64,000 nt of DNA from Laspinema palackyanum D2c (GTDB lineage: Bacteria; Cyanobacteriota; Cyanobacteriia; Cyanobacteriales; Laspinemataceae), in contig NZ_JAMXFD010000007.1 in NCBI RefSeq assembly GCF_025370875.1, forward strand, positions 1-64,000, written 5' to 3'. The notes under the pieces were generated by a model. That model was not told where the DNA came from. It was given only the letters and a program-made list of their open reading frames with translations, and searched no databases. A program made the position numbers and the translations under genes. Positions 56,004 through 64,000 of the stretch are shown here, piece by piece (positions within the stretch are counted from its first letter, which is position 1; the number at the start of each line of letters is the position of its first letter).

Positions 56004-56333
56004 TCAGTCGGACTTTTCTAACCGAAAAAGCCACACCATTAGGGCTACAACCCCAAGTTGCAGAGCAAAATTAGGCAGTGCCGCACCCACTTCACGACCG
56101 GCTAATAGTTGCGCCAAAAACACAAAAGCACCAATGCCACCGGAAGCCCCACAGACTACATAAACAAATTTACGCAGTCCCTTATAGGGCGCAGCCGCCT
56201 CAGCCCTTAACCGCGCATATTTTTCCGGGGGGAGGGATTGTTTCCCCCGGGGTTTAGAGTTGCCAGAACGAGGACGGGTGGCATCAGCACTGCGGGAGGA
56301 CCCAGTAGGGGAATCGGGAGTTTGATCGGCCAT
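56004..56333 (-). CDS. PAM68-like (DUF3464) membrane protein
   Basis: 109 residues. A disordered basic N-terminus (to about 35) leads into LPPEKYARLRAEAAAPYKGLRKFVYVVCGASGGIGAFVFLAQLLAG and a second hydrophobic helix (ALPNFALQLGVVALMVWLFRLE): two TM segments, as in PAM68, the plastid/cyanobacterial factor for photosystem II assembly. The ATG at 56333 (MADQTPDSP) is preferred over a GTG three codons earlier. That GTG shares bases with the TGA of a possible 41-codon ORF upstream (56339-56464), which suggests coupling. Confidence 0.85.
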   Translation of the reverse strand: MADQTPDSPTGSSRSADATRPRSGNSKPRGKQSLPPEKYARLRAEAAAPYKGLRKFVYVVCGASGGIGAFVFLAQLLAGREVGAALPNFALQLGVVALMVWLFRLEKSD

Positions 56334-56338
56334 AAGAC

Positions 56339-56464
56339 TCACAAAAACAGAGGGTTGAGGTTCGCCTTTCCATTATCCGAAACAATGGGGATCTCGGCAC
56401 CCCAGGAGGCAAGAGTGGGTTTTTTAGGCTCCACCTTGAGGGCATCGGCATCTTTGTCAAACAT
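56339..56464 (-). CDS. Possible 41-residue small protein upstream of the PAM68-like gene
   Basis: The frame runs from ATG at 56464 (MFDKDADALKVEPKKPTLAS) to the TGA at 56339-56341, five bases before the PAM68-like ATG. AGGGGA lies 8 nt upstream of its ATG. The product is hydrophilic with a C-terminal NPLFL. I do not recognise it. The frame stays open upstream to 56629, but that part overlaps the divergent gene's 5' region and reads poorly. The arrangement (ribosome site, tight overlap) is the only support. Confidence 0.4.
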   Translation of the reverse strand: MFDKDADALKVEPKKPTLASWGAEIPIVSDNGKANLNPLFL

Positions 56465-56674
56465 TGGCTGATCCCCTAAAACTCCTTTCCTGGGAGAATT
56501 TGTGATTGAGGTTATCGGGGAGGGTAGATGACTCGGTAAGATGGAATCGATCCCCCGGCGTTTTTCACAGCGTACCTCTGCGACAAATAGCGGGTTCAAC
56601 CGCCTGATTTGTCGGAGTGGGATGATCATGAGCGATCGCCCGGGCGGTGTCTGACCAGCATTTATATTGAGGAC

Positions 56675-58183
56675 ATGGATATCGCAACAGAGAATGCTGC
56701 AACAATTGCTATCGTGTTTGTCGCCCTAGGAATCTTGGGGTGGGGATATTATCGCGCTAGGGATTTCGGAAAACTCGGCATCTTAGCCTGGTTACAGTCT
56801 GCGGTACTGATGTTCCCTTGGCTGTTGTTCTTTGGTTTATTCTCCGCAGGAATCTACTTGAACTTAGTGGGGATTCTGCTGCTAGTTCTCGCCTCTGCGG
56901 GGTTGTACATCTATCTTGGCAAACAACTACGGGCGGCGGGTCAGGATGAGGTCTTGCGAGAACGGGCCGCCAAACGCTTGCAGTCCGATCAGACTTCGGT
57001 GGGGGCCAACTCAGAGAACCCGACGATTCCGGGTGTTGAAGACCAACTTAAGACGATCGCCCCGGAGTTTGTCAGAATTCCCGAAGAGGACCTCAAAAAG
57101 ATCCAGGGGATTTTTGGCATCGATACCTTCTTTGCCACAGAAACCATTTCCTATCAAGAAGGGGCAATTTTTAAAGGGAATCTGCGCGGGGATCCAGAAG
57201 AGGCTTACGATCGCCTCGCCCAGACCCTCCAAGAACGCATGGGCGATCGCTATCGGCTATTTTTAGTCCCCAATCCTGACGAAAAACCCGTGGCGATCGT
57301 CTTACCCAGTACCTCGGACCCCAAACCCACCACCCGAGGACAAAAAATCCTAGCGGTGGTCTTATTGGTTGCTACGATTATCACCAGTTTAGAAACCGCT
57401 GGATTATTCCTCGGATTCGACTTCTTTACCAATCCCCAACGCCTTGGGGAAGTGCTCCCCCTCACCTTGGGAATCTGGGCCGTCTTGCTTTCTCATGAAA
57501 TCGCCCACCGGATTATTGCCCAGAAAAATAACGTCCGCTTAAGCTGGCCCTTTTTTATTCCCACTTGGCAAATTGGGTCATTTGGGGCAATTAATCGCTT
57601 TGAAACCCTCTTGCCAAACCGAACGGTATTGTTTGATGTGGCCTTTGCGGGACCGGCTGCCGGTGGATTAGTCTCTCTGGCGATGTTAATTGTGGGTTTA
57701 TTGCTGTCCCATGAAGGCAGCTTGTTCCAAATTCCCGCAGAGTTTTTCCAAGGGTCTGTGTTAGTGGGTACTTTAGCAAAAGTTGTCCTGGGTTCGGCAT
57801 TGAATCAACCCTTGGTTCCCGTCCATCCGATGATGGTGATTGGTTGGCTGGGATTAGTGATTACCGCCATTAACCTCCTGCCTGCGGGTCAACTGGATGG
57901 GGGCCGGATTGTTCAGTCAGTCTATGGACGGACCATTGCCGGACGGGCGACAGTCGCCACCGCAATTGTCCTGGCGATCGCCGCCTTCTTCAATCCCTTG
58001 GCCTTATATTGGGCGATCGTGATTCTCTTCCTACAGCGGGGTTTAGAACGCCCCAGTTTGAACGAAATTAAAGAACCCGATGATGCCCGGGCAGCCTTGG
58101 CTTTGTTAGCCTTATTTTTGACGATCGCCACCTTACTCCCTCTGAGTACCTCCTTGGCCGGTCGTTTAGGAATTGGCGGATAA
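56675..58183 (+). CDS. EGY-type site-2 metalloprotease (M50)
   Basis: 502-residue intramembrane zinc protease. An N-terminal pair of TM helices (about 8-75) precedes a soluble region with the EGY-family GNLR motif (AIFKGNLRGDPEEAYDRLAQTLQ, about 168-190). The catalytic HEIAH lies at 274-278, and N400-x-x-P with LDGG (Asp408) supplies the third zinc ligand, so the active site is complete. About eight TM segments in all. Plant homologues (EGY1/2) act in chloroplast development; cyanobacterial members take part in regulated proteolysis. I choose the ATG at 56675 (MDIATENAA, ATTGAGG before it) over the frame start 22 codons earlier. Divergent from the PAM68-like gene; a photosynthesis-membrane setting is plausible. 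Confidence 0.93.
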   Translation: MDIATENAATIAIVFVALGILGWGYYRARDFGKLGILAWLQSAVLMFPWLLFFGLFSAGIYLNLVGILLLVLASAGLYIYLGKQLRAAGQDEVLRERAAKRLQSDQTSVGANSENPTIPGVEDQLKTIAPEFVRIPEEDLKKIQGIFGIDTFFATETISYQEGAIFKGNLRGDPEEAYDRLAQTLQERMGDRYRLFLVPNPDEKPVAIVLPSTSDPKPTTRGQKILAVVLLVATIITSLETAGLFLGFDFFTNPQRLGEVLPLTLGIWAVLLSHEIAHRIIAQKNNVRLSWPFFIPTWQIGSFGAINRFETLLPNRTVLFDVAFAGPAAGGLVSLAMLIVGLLLSHEGSLFQIPAEFFQGSVLVGTLAKVVLGSALNQPLVPVHPMMVIGWLGLVITAINLLPAGQLDGGRIVQSVYGRTIAGRATVATAIVLAIAAFFNPLALYWAIVILFLQRGLERPSLNEIKEPDDARAALALLALFLTIATLLPLSTSLAGRLGIGG

Positions 58184-58251
58184 TAATAGAAAGAGAAAGC
58201 CAGGGCACAGGACCGAAGAACAATACTGAGGTCCTCGATACAGCAGAAGTT

Positions 58252-58320
58252 AGAAACCGGGTTTCTTCAAAAAATCTTTACTTCATGAGCAAAAAGTTTG
58301 GGCGAGAAACCCGGTTTCTT
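58252..58320. repeat. Paired agaaacc(c)ggtttctt palindromes
   Basis: Two 16-bp palindromic copies at 58252-58267 and 58305-58320 lie in the gap after the protease gene; together they can also fold on each other. The second is followed by GTTCTCTTTATT. They may act as terminator; a third copy is at 46183-46198. Confidence 0.6.
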
Positions 58321-58394
58321 GTTCTCTTTATTCAAAAAACCCGACCGCATCGCCTTCGCGCTTTCCTTTTCCTTTTTTACCCCCCTTTAACATC

Positions 58395-59282
58395 ATGAGT
58401 GTTCGACCCCAGATATTACTTGTTTTTGATACAACTTCTCTGCTAGCCGGTGATACCAAGGTTTGGAAAGATTACAAACGGGTGGGGAGTTGTTTTCTCC
58501 CCAAGGTTGTCCTTGACGCCATGCAGAATTTCGCCGATCGCGCTGCCGAACCGGGACAGGAGAAGGCAGCAAAAGAGTTTATGAGATTTTGGCCCAAAAG
58601 TGGTTGGCAGCAAACCACCGCCACCGCTACCCATCGCAAGTTAACACCCCCTGAAGGGGCCTCCCTGAGTTTCAGTGCCAGGTTAAGTTTAGAAATGGCC
58701 CAAGCTGCTTATGGTGTGGCCCTAGAACGGGAAGATGCGCTCGTTGTCTTTGTTTGCAATGGACAACCCCTGCTCAAACGGATCAACGCCTTACGCCAAC
58801 ATAATCTCTGTGGAATTACCTCCGCCATGTTGCTACAGTGGTCTCGGGCGAATAAGGAACCGGAGGTGGTGACTCAGCAGATGGAGAGATGGGAACAAAG
58901 CGATGACTCCTCGGGAATGAGCACCGCCTCCAAAGCGCGATCGCCCTCCAAAGGCAACAAACAAGCCCCAGTCTCCCGCAAACCTGCTGCCAAGCGTCCC
59001 GCAGCAGCCAAGCGAGTCCAACCGATCCCCATCCAGGAAGAAATCATCGATGATTCGGCTTATGCACTCCAAAATCGCCGACGCGGATTTTACGTCAAAC
59101 CCAAGAAAACGAATATTTTCGCTCAGTTAACTACCGCACTTGTTGCCCTAGTCATGGCAGTATTCATGATCACAGTCCTGGGCGTGACGTGGAAAATGGT
59201 CTTCCCCGAAACCTTTAACCCCTTGTGGCAGAAGCACATCCAGCCACAGTTAAAAAAATTACCCCCCATCCCAGGAATATAG
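58395..59282 (+). CDS. PIN-like domain protein with C-terminal membrane anchor
   Basis: 295 residues. The N-terminal 165 residues begin ILLVFDTTSLLAGDTKVWKDYKRVGSCFLPKVVLDAM, with the early Asp and the FLPxVVLDAM helix of PIN-like nuclease folds, and an EREDALVVFVCNGQPLLKRINALRQHNL segment that would supply later acidic positions and the typical strand. The linker (about 170-225) is Lys/Ala/Pro-rich. A TM helix lies at about 248-270 (LTTALVALVMAVFMITVLGV), followed by a short C-terminal tail. A membrane-tethered PIN fold would suggest RNA cleavage at the membrane, but not all acidic residues can be assigned, so it may be inactive. No antitoxin gene is adjacent, arguing against a toxin-antitoxin pair. 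Confidence 0.65.
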   Translation: MSVRPQILLVFDTTSLLAGDTKVWKDYKRVGSCFLPKVVLDAMQNFADRAAEPGQEKAAKEFMRFWPKSGWQQTTATATHRKLTPPEGASLSFSARLSLEMAQAAYGVALEREDALVVFVCNGQPLLKRINALRQHNLCGITSAMLLQWSRANKEPEVVTQQMERWEQSDDSSGMSTASKARSPSKGNKQAPVSRKPAAKRPAAAKRVQPIPIQEEIIDDSAYALQNRRRGFYVKPKKTNIFAQLTTALVALVMAVFMITVLGVTWKMVFPETFNPLWQKHIQPQLKKLPPIPGI

Positions 59283-59310
59283 CGAGTCTAAATCAGTTTC
59301 TACAAAAATA

Positions 59311-59415
59311 GGGAGCAAGATGCTCGCACTCCAAGGTGTTCGGAAAATTTCTCAAAGTTCAACGTCCCGACTTCAGTCGTTCTTATCCCTGTTCAGAGTA
59401 ACAACTTCAGTCGTT
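59311..59415. repeat. Cluster of dispersed motifs after the PIN-like gene
   Basis: Holds gggagcaagatgctcgcact (59311 on; related to 33323) and two gacttcagtcgtt copies (59368-59381, 59402-59415) of the family at 18367 and 26169. They lie between convergent genes. Confidence 0.6.
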
Positions 59416-59420
59416 CTCCC

Positions 59421-60035
59421 CTATCCTTTTACTGCAACCCCTTTGTACAAATACCCGACCGTCTTAGGAATCTTAGGCGCATAAAAGCGATCGAGTTGCA
59501 GAATCTGAAACTGATTTTCTACTAAACTTTGAATTGGACGATTCAGATGGCATCCATCCCCCACAATTTTTTGCAGAGGAGTGAGGAAATTTTGCCAACC
59601 TTGAATCTTTGGTTCCTCACTCAATCCATGCTCCAAAAAAAAGAATTTTCCGGTAGATTTGAGAACCCGGTGAATTTCTGCTAAAGCCCGTTCCACTTGG
59701 GCGATACTGCACAAGGTCCAAGTGCTAACCACACTATCAAAACTCTCATCGGGAAAGGGTAAATTCTCGCCACTAATGACCCGAACTTCTACATCGATAT
59801 TCGAGGACTCAATCCGGTTTTGAGCCAACTTATTCATGCCCGGATTCGGGTCTGCGGTAGTTATTTTTTGGACTGTTTCTGGATAATGAGGCAAATTTAA
59901 CCCAGTCCCAAATCCAATTTCTAAAACATTGCCAGAAACCTCAGATAAAACCTCTTCTCTATACTGAGAAATACGCGAATCGGACATGGTAATATCCAGC
60001 AGTTTGGGGAGAATAATTTGCGAATAAAATTTCAT
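59421..60035 (-). CDS. Class I SAM-dependent methyltransferase
   Basis: 204 residues with the Methyltransf_11 layout. Motif I is VLEIGFGTGLNLPHY (about residues 36-50), the acidic ribose-binding position TADPNPGM follows, motif II region FPDESFDSVVSTWTLCSI (about 94-111) and motif III LKSTGKFFFLEHGLSEEP. It resembles small-molecule/lipid methyltransferases of the UbiE-related group; the acceptor is unknown. The N-terminus (MKFYSQIILPKLLDITMSD) is typical for the group and supports the start at 60035. It has no partner gene next to it. Confidence 0.88.
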   Translation of the reverse strand: MKFYSQIILPKLLDITMSDSRISQYREEVLSEVSGNVLEIGFGTGLNLPHYPETVQKITTADPNPGMNKLAQNRIESSNIDVEVRVISGENLPFPDESFDSVVSTWTLCSIAQVERALAEIHRVLKSTGKFFFLEHGLSEEPKIQGWQNFLTPLQKIVGDGCHLNRPIQSLVENQFQILQLDRFYAPKIPKTVGYLYKGVAVKG

Positions 60036-60480
60036 AAGGAATCTGAAAAAATTGCAGAGTCTTATTTCATTATAACAGAAAAAACCTGACCATAAAGCTC
60101 AGGAGTGATAGCATCTTGTTCCCTACATCTTATAGATAATACGGAATTCGGCTGTGATAGGTCTTTAAAAACGAGTAGGGTGGGCATTGCCTCCTGAGCT
60201 CTGAGCGCTGAGTTTGTCGAAGCCTGTCCTGAGCTTGTCGAAGGGCGTCGAAGAGTCGAAGGGCCTACTTTTAACTGATATAGCAATCCTAAATGATTTG
60301 TAACATTTCTTGCTCCCCTCTCCCCCTGAGCTAAGTCGAAGGGCTGGGCCGCCAACGGTTGGGGGCCGCCATCGTCTTCCACAACTGAGATAGGACTGCT
60401 ATAGATAGCAAGATGCTTCCCCTCCTGATTTTTTCCACAAGTCTAATCATCAGTCCAGGTTCAGCCAAAAGGGAGAGTAG
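60036..60480. other. Mosaic of nested dispersed repeats
   Basis: 445 bp with no gene. It holds the family-B element (60139-60290), several cctgagcttgtcgaagg-type units inside and beside it (60190-60260 and near 60330), and a ccacaactgagataggact motif near 60380. A 106-codon minus frame (60062-60382) is translated repeat. Confidence 0.6.
60139..60290 (-). repeat. Dispersed repeat, family B copy 2
   Basis: Reverse complement matches 18441-18536 at both ends (agttaaaagtaggc and ggcaatgcccaccctactcg through gcaatcc-type ends). The middle is replaced by cttcgacaagctcag-type units, as if one repeat had inserted into another. The ends resemble terminal inverted repeats (ggattgctatat / ggattgctta). 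Confidence 0.65.
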
Positions 60481-63400
60481 TTACTCCCCTTTGACTAAAG
60501 ATAATGCTTTGATTAACTCTTCGAGACGAATCGGTTTAGTGATGTAATCGTCCATTCCAGCGGCGAGACAAATTTCCCGATCGCCTTGCATGGCATTGGC
60601 AGTCATCGCAATAATTCTCGGTCTATTTAAGTGTAAACGTTCTGCATATTTTTTACAAATTAGACGAGTTGCTTCTAACCCATCCATCTCGGGCATTTGC
60701 ACATCCATGAGGATGACATCGTAGGATAGCCGATGCAAGGCTTGTAAAACTTCGAGTCCATTGGTGGCGAGATCCGCACGATATCCCATGCGGTCCAAGA
60801 TCCGGAGGGCAACTTTCTGGTTGACGATATTATCCTCGGCTAATAAAATTCTTAAGGGCAGCCGGTTAGCCATGTCCGCATCAATCAGCGACTTCTGGGG
60901 ACGGGGGATAGACTCATATTTTACAGGACTGGTGGAGGGGTTTTCATCAAAAACTTGAATTAAGGTATTATAGAGTTGAGATTGTTTAATGGGTTTATTA
61001 ATAAACGCTGCAAATTTAACGGTAATTCCATCCACTTCTAGGGATTCGGGTTTACCCATTGAGGTGAACATGACCAAGGGGAGGGATTGCCATTGAGGTT
61101 GGCTTTGAATCCGTGCTGCGAGGGTTAGTCCATCCATTTCAGGCATTTGCATATCCAAAATGGCCAGGTCAAAAGGGTTGCTGACTTCTAAAAGGGCTAA
61201 GGCTTCGGAACCAGATGCAGCATGGTGGGGAAACATTCCCCAATTTTGAGTTTGTTTGAGCAAAATTTGTCGATTTGTGGCGTTATCATCGACGATTAGA
61301 ACTTTTTTACCTTGGAGGAGAGGCCCATCAATATGCGGATATTCAGGGGAATCGATCGCCCTGGGGTTGGAGTGAGCAATTAAGGTAAAGTAAAAAGTAG
61401 AACCCACCCCTTCCTCACTTTCAATCCACATTCGACCCCCCATTAATTCGCTTAAGCGCTTGCAAATTGCTAGTCCCAGTCCAGTCCCGCCAAATTGACG
61501 AGTGGTAGAGGCATCGACTTGAGAAAAGGGCAGAAAGAGGCGATCGCGACGATGGGAAGGAATCCCAATTCCCGTATCTCGAATGGAAAACTGAAACTCG
61601 TAAGCAACCGGGGTGGACTCATCCAGCGATCGCGGCTGTAAACCCTCGGGAATTTCCCCATGAGCGGTATCTAAAAAGGTGGCAAGTTTGGCTTGAGAAG
61701 TCGGAGAGGTTAACCGGGTGGCACTCACGGATACAACTATTTCGCCGGTTTGGGTAAATTTGACGGAGTTTCCAATTAAATTAACTAAAATTTGCCGTAA
61801 CCGGGTGACATCGGAAATAATTTGTTTGGGGGTGGGGACTTCGATTTGGTATAATAATTCCAGCCCTTTTTCTGCGGCTTTTGGAGCGAACAAATCTAAG
61901 GCTTCTTCGATGCAAGTTTGCAGATTAAAGGGATGATTTTCCAGTTCAAGTTTGCCGGACTCAATTTTAGAAAAGTCCAGGATATCATTAATAATCGTCA
62001 GTAAAGCATCGCCACTGGTGCGAATAGTCTCGATATAATCCCGCTGTTCCTCGGTTAAATTCATATCGAGTAATAACCCCGTCATGCCAATCACGGCATT
62101 CATGGGAGTCCGGATTTCGTGACTCATGGTGGCGAGGAATTCGCTTTTGGCACGGTTGGCGACTTCAGCGGATTCTCGGGCTTGTTTTAAGGCTTCATTT
62201 TGCTCCGCCAGTTGCGATCGCGCTGCTCGTTCCCGAACCAGTAATTCCGATTGAGCTAAGGCAATGCCGAGTTGAACCGCAACCGCTTCGAGGAGTTCAA
62301 TTTCCTGGGGTTCCCAATGGCGGAAGCGATCGCATTGATGAAAGCCAATGGTCCCATTCGGTTCCCCTTGATAGGAGGTGCGAACTGCTAACATCGACTG
62401 GATTTGAGCTTGATGGCACAGGGGGAGTGCCTCCCTCAGTAAGGGGTCGGTATTCACATCATCCGATGCCACGGCGTGATCGCCCGCAAACACCTTTTGA
62501 ATGTAGGGATTCCCTTGCACCGGAATTTGAAAGCCCATCATGGAGGGATACCCAGGCTCTACATATTCTGCCACGGTATCTACTGTACTCGCTTCAGGGC
62601 TATAAGAAAGAATCACACAACGGTTGAGGTGAAAACCGCGCCCCATTAAATCCGTCGCCGTTTGTAAAATTTGTTGAGAATCTAAACTTTGGCGAATTTC
62701 TCGGGTAATTTGCCCCAGTAACAACGTGCGCTGGTATTCAGCCCGGAATGCATTTTCAGCCATATCTCGTTCGATTTCCCCGCCGATCCATTGTGCCATC
62801 AAGGTCACCAGTTGGCGATCGCTGTCTTTAAATGCGGTATCCCGGGGGGTGTGGCTGGCAAAGCTTAGAGTCCCGTACACCTCTGAGGCAACGACGATCG
62901 GCGTGCCAATATAGGCGTGGAGTTTACGGACTTGATAGGCGGGATGGGTTTGCCAAACCTGAGATTGTCCAGCGGATTCGATACAAAGTGTAGCTTGTTC
63001 GGCGAGGGTAGCAGCGTCATAAGTTTGACTTAAATTGAAAGCATCCCCGGGAAAGAGTTTAAACCGACTGGTAGGAGGATAGCAAGTGGCGAGGATCTCC
63101 ATGCGATCGCCCTCCAGCCGACCTAACATCCCAATTTCTAACTTAAATCGCTCCGAACCCATTACTAACATCCGCTCAAGACGCTCTTGCAGGCTTAAAT
63201 CCACCGCTGCTTGCACCTCAATGAGCGATCGCAATGCCATCTCGGTTTCGCTCTGTTGCGCTTCGATCCGCTTGCGATCGCGGATGTCGCTGCCAATCCC
63301 CAAAAATCCGGTAATTTCCCCGGTGCGATCGCGCAGGACCGAGATAGACAACAACACCGGGAACCGACTGCCATCTTTGCGGATATACGACCATTCGTAT

Positions 63401-63993
63401 TCGTCCGGTTTCCCCTCCTGGGCTTTAGCCGTAAACACCTCAAACCCAGGGGCGATCTCCACCCCCAGTTCTTCCGACAGTTCCTCTGCCCTCTGGACCA
63501 CTTCCATCGGGTCATGGAAAATCGCCGGAGTTATTTTCCCGACTATTTCCTCGGCTGTATAACCCAACCAGCGTTCAGCGGTGGCATTAAATGTATAAAT
63601 AATCCCATCCATCCCCGTGGAGATAATCGAGTAGTTGGCACTATCTAAAATCGCCTGTTGCAGGGTGATGGTTGCTTCCCGACTATCCTCACCGGACTGT
63701 TGTGTACCCGGGTCGGGAAAACCCGTTGCCGGAAGATTCACCACCTCGGTGGGATGGGCGGATTGTGGGCGATCGCCGGACGGATCCGGGCAATCATTCT
63801 CCTGAACTAGGGCAATAGTTCTGCCCGTGAGGGGGTCAATAATCTGACGGACGACAACTGCCTGGGGTCCTACCTCGGTTTTCTCCGGTAACGCCTTCCC
63901 CGGCATGAGGGGGTTGACAACCCCTCGGTGACGGAGAATCTCGGGACTCACTCCCTCTACCAACAGGGCCAAACGTCCTTCGTCAATCTCCAT
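60481..63993 (-). CDS. Hybrid histidine kinase (PAS-GAF-GAF-HisKA-HATPase-REC-REC), 5' end at window edge
   Basis: At least 1170 residues; the frame reaches an ATG at 63993 but stays open to the window end, so the N-terminus may be longer. Order: PAS/PAC (about 108-240, [24 protein letters not shown]), GAF (about 255-405), second GAF (about 425-590, with [17 protein letters not shown]), HisKA with [21 protein letters not shown] (about 625), HATPase ([31 protein letters not shown]), receiver 1 ([15 protein letters not shown], Asp in [12 protein letters not shown]) and receiver 2 ([15 protein letters not shown], Asp in [12 protein letters not shown]). All catalytic residues are present. There is no HPt domain, so phosphorelay would need a separate HPt protein. 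No TM segment in the visible part: a cytosolic BarA-type hybrid. Confidence 0.93.
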   Translation of the reverse strand: MEIDEGRLALLVEGVSPEILRHRGVVNPLMPGKALPEKTEVGPQAVVVRQIIDPLTGRTIALVQENDCPDPSGDRPQSAHPTEVVNLPATGFPDPGTQQSGEDSREATITLQQAILDSANYSIISTGMDGIIYTFNATAERWLGYTAEEIVGKITPAIFHDPMEVVQRAEELSEELGVEIAPGFEVFTAKAQEGKPDEYEWSYIRKDGSRFPVLLSISVLRDRTGEITGFLGIGSDIRDRKRIEAQQSETEMALRSLIEVQAAVDLSLQERLERMLVMGSERFKLEIGMLGRLEGDRMEILATCYPPTSRFKLFPGDAFNLSQTYDAATLAEQATLCIESAGQSQVWQTHPAYQVRKLHAYIGTPIVVASEVYGTLSFASHTPRDTAFKDSDRQLVTLMAQWIGGEIERDMAENAFRAEYQRTLLLGQITREIRQSLDSQQILQTATDLMGRGFHLNRCVILSYSPEASTVDTVAEYVEPGYPSMMGFQIPVQGNPYIQKVFAGDHAVASDDVNTDPLLREALPLCHQAQIQSMLAVRTSYQGEPNGTIGFHQCDRFRHWEPQEIELLEAVAVQLGIALAQSELLVRERAARSQLAEQNEALKQARESAEVANRAKSEFLATMSHEIRTPMNAVIGMTGLLLDMNLTEEQRDYIETIRTSGDALLTIINDILDFSKIESGKLELENHPFNLQTCIEEALDLFAPKAAEKGLELLYQIEVPTPKQIISDVTRLRQILVNLIGNSVKFTQTGEIVVSVSATRLTSPTSQAKLATFLDTAHGEIPEGLQPRSLDESTPVAYEFQFSIRDTGIGIPSHRRDRLFLPFSQVDASTTRQFGGTGLGLAICKRLSELMGGRMWIESEEGVGSTFYFTLIAHSNPRAIDSPEYPHIDGPLLQGKKVLIVDDNATNRQILLKQTQNWGMFPHHAASGSEALALLEVSNPFDLAILDMQMPEMDGLTLAARIQSQPQWQSLPLVMFTSMGKPESLEVDGITVKFAAFINKPIKQSQLYNTLIQVFDENPSTSPVKYESIPRPQKSLIDADMANRLPLRILLAEDNIVNQKVALRILDRMGYRADLATNGLEVLQALHRLSYDVILMDVQMPEMDGLEATRLICKKYAERLHLNRPRIIAMTANAMQGDREICLAAGMDDYITKPIRLEELIKALSLVKGE

Positions 63994-64000
63994 TCCAGAA

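Noticed and set aside
58395-59282. PIN-like gene as toxin of a toxin-antitoxin pair
   Set aside because: No small antitoxin frame lies directly before or after, and a TM anchor is unlike VapC toxins.
60062-60382. 106-codon minus-strand frame
   Set aside because: It is translated repeat DNA (cttcgacaagctcag units and family-B element).

Overview
The window reads as chromosome of a cyanobacterium, most likely a filamentous non-heterocystous (Oscillatoriales-type) lineage. The evidence is the dense scatter of the HIP1 octamer GCGATCGC in genes and spacers, cyanobacterium/plastid-restricted genes (rubisco accumulation factor Raf1, PAM68-type protein, EGY-type site-2 protease, DUF3110, a plastid/cyanobacterial-type TamB), very large multi-sensor kinases, and many small dispersed repeats and short tandem repeats. 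Genus placement is inference. No rRNA, tRNA, CRISPR array, prophage or intact IS was found.

Layout. 0-0.7 kb: C-terminal remnant of a DNA methyltransferase. 0.7-10.3 kb: UvrD/Rep-type helicase, DUF4349 lipoprotein, Ser/Thr kinase, GT39-like membrane glycosyltransferase, then raf1, murQ and a DUF3110 gene on the minus strand. 10.7-18.4 kb: a 2559-residue TamB-like protein with about 14 tandem ~70-residue repeats. 18.4-26 kb: a repeat-rich, gene-poor accessory stretch holding an ECF-like sigma factor with an odd C-terminal extension, a small secreted protein and a large putative outer-membrane protein. 26.2-39.4 kb: an orphan sugar-type ABC permease and a minus-strand block of six two-component genes (REC-PAS-kinase, 4xCBS-6xPAS-kinase, REC-kinase, two REC-GGDEF-EAL, one REC with a broken kinase stub). 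39.6-44.9 kb: gamma-glutamyltransferase, three small envelope genes, and a membrane protein with an internal duplication. 45.6-52.5 kb: the conserved rimP-nusA-ylxR-infB translation/transcription cluster plus a low-complexity-tail membrane protein. 52.8-60 kb: DUF1400 protein, beta-helix/SLH protein, PAM68-like, site-2 protease, PIN-like/TM protein, methyltransferase. 60.5-64 kb: a hybrid histidine kinase that runs off the right edge.

How genes work together. The minus-strand signalling block looks like a locus grown by tandem duplication of REC-headed genes: the output modules differ, both GGDEF domains are degenerate while EAL motifs are kept, so the predicted net output is c-di-GMP hydrolysis or binding. 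The first two genes of the block overlap by 8 bp (ATGAGTAA) and are probably translationally coupled. The rimP-nusA-infB cluster carries an intrinsic-terminator structure just before the rimP start codon, which suggests attenuation. TamB, the SLH protein, the PEP-rich barrel-like protein, MurQ and the DUF4349 lipoprotein all concern the cell envelope.

Small repeats are a second theme: at least five dispersed families, one copy of which is read in frame inside the GT39-like gene, and several that serve as terminators or begin at stop codons. I did not find a complete new multi-gene defence or biosynthetic system. The strongest leads are the rimP leader terminator, the expanded TamB array, the sigma factor/secreted protein locus, and the duplicated membrane protein at 43.0-44.9 kb.
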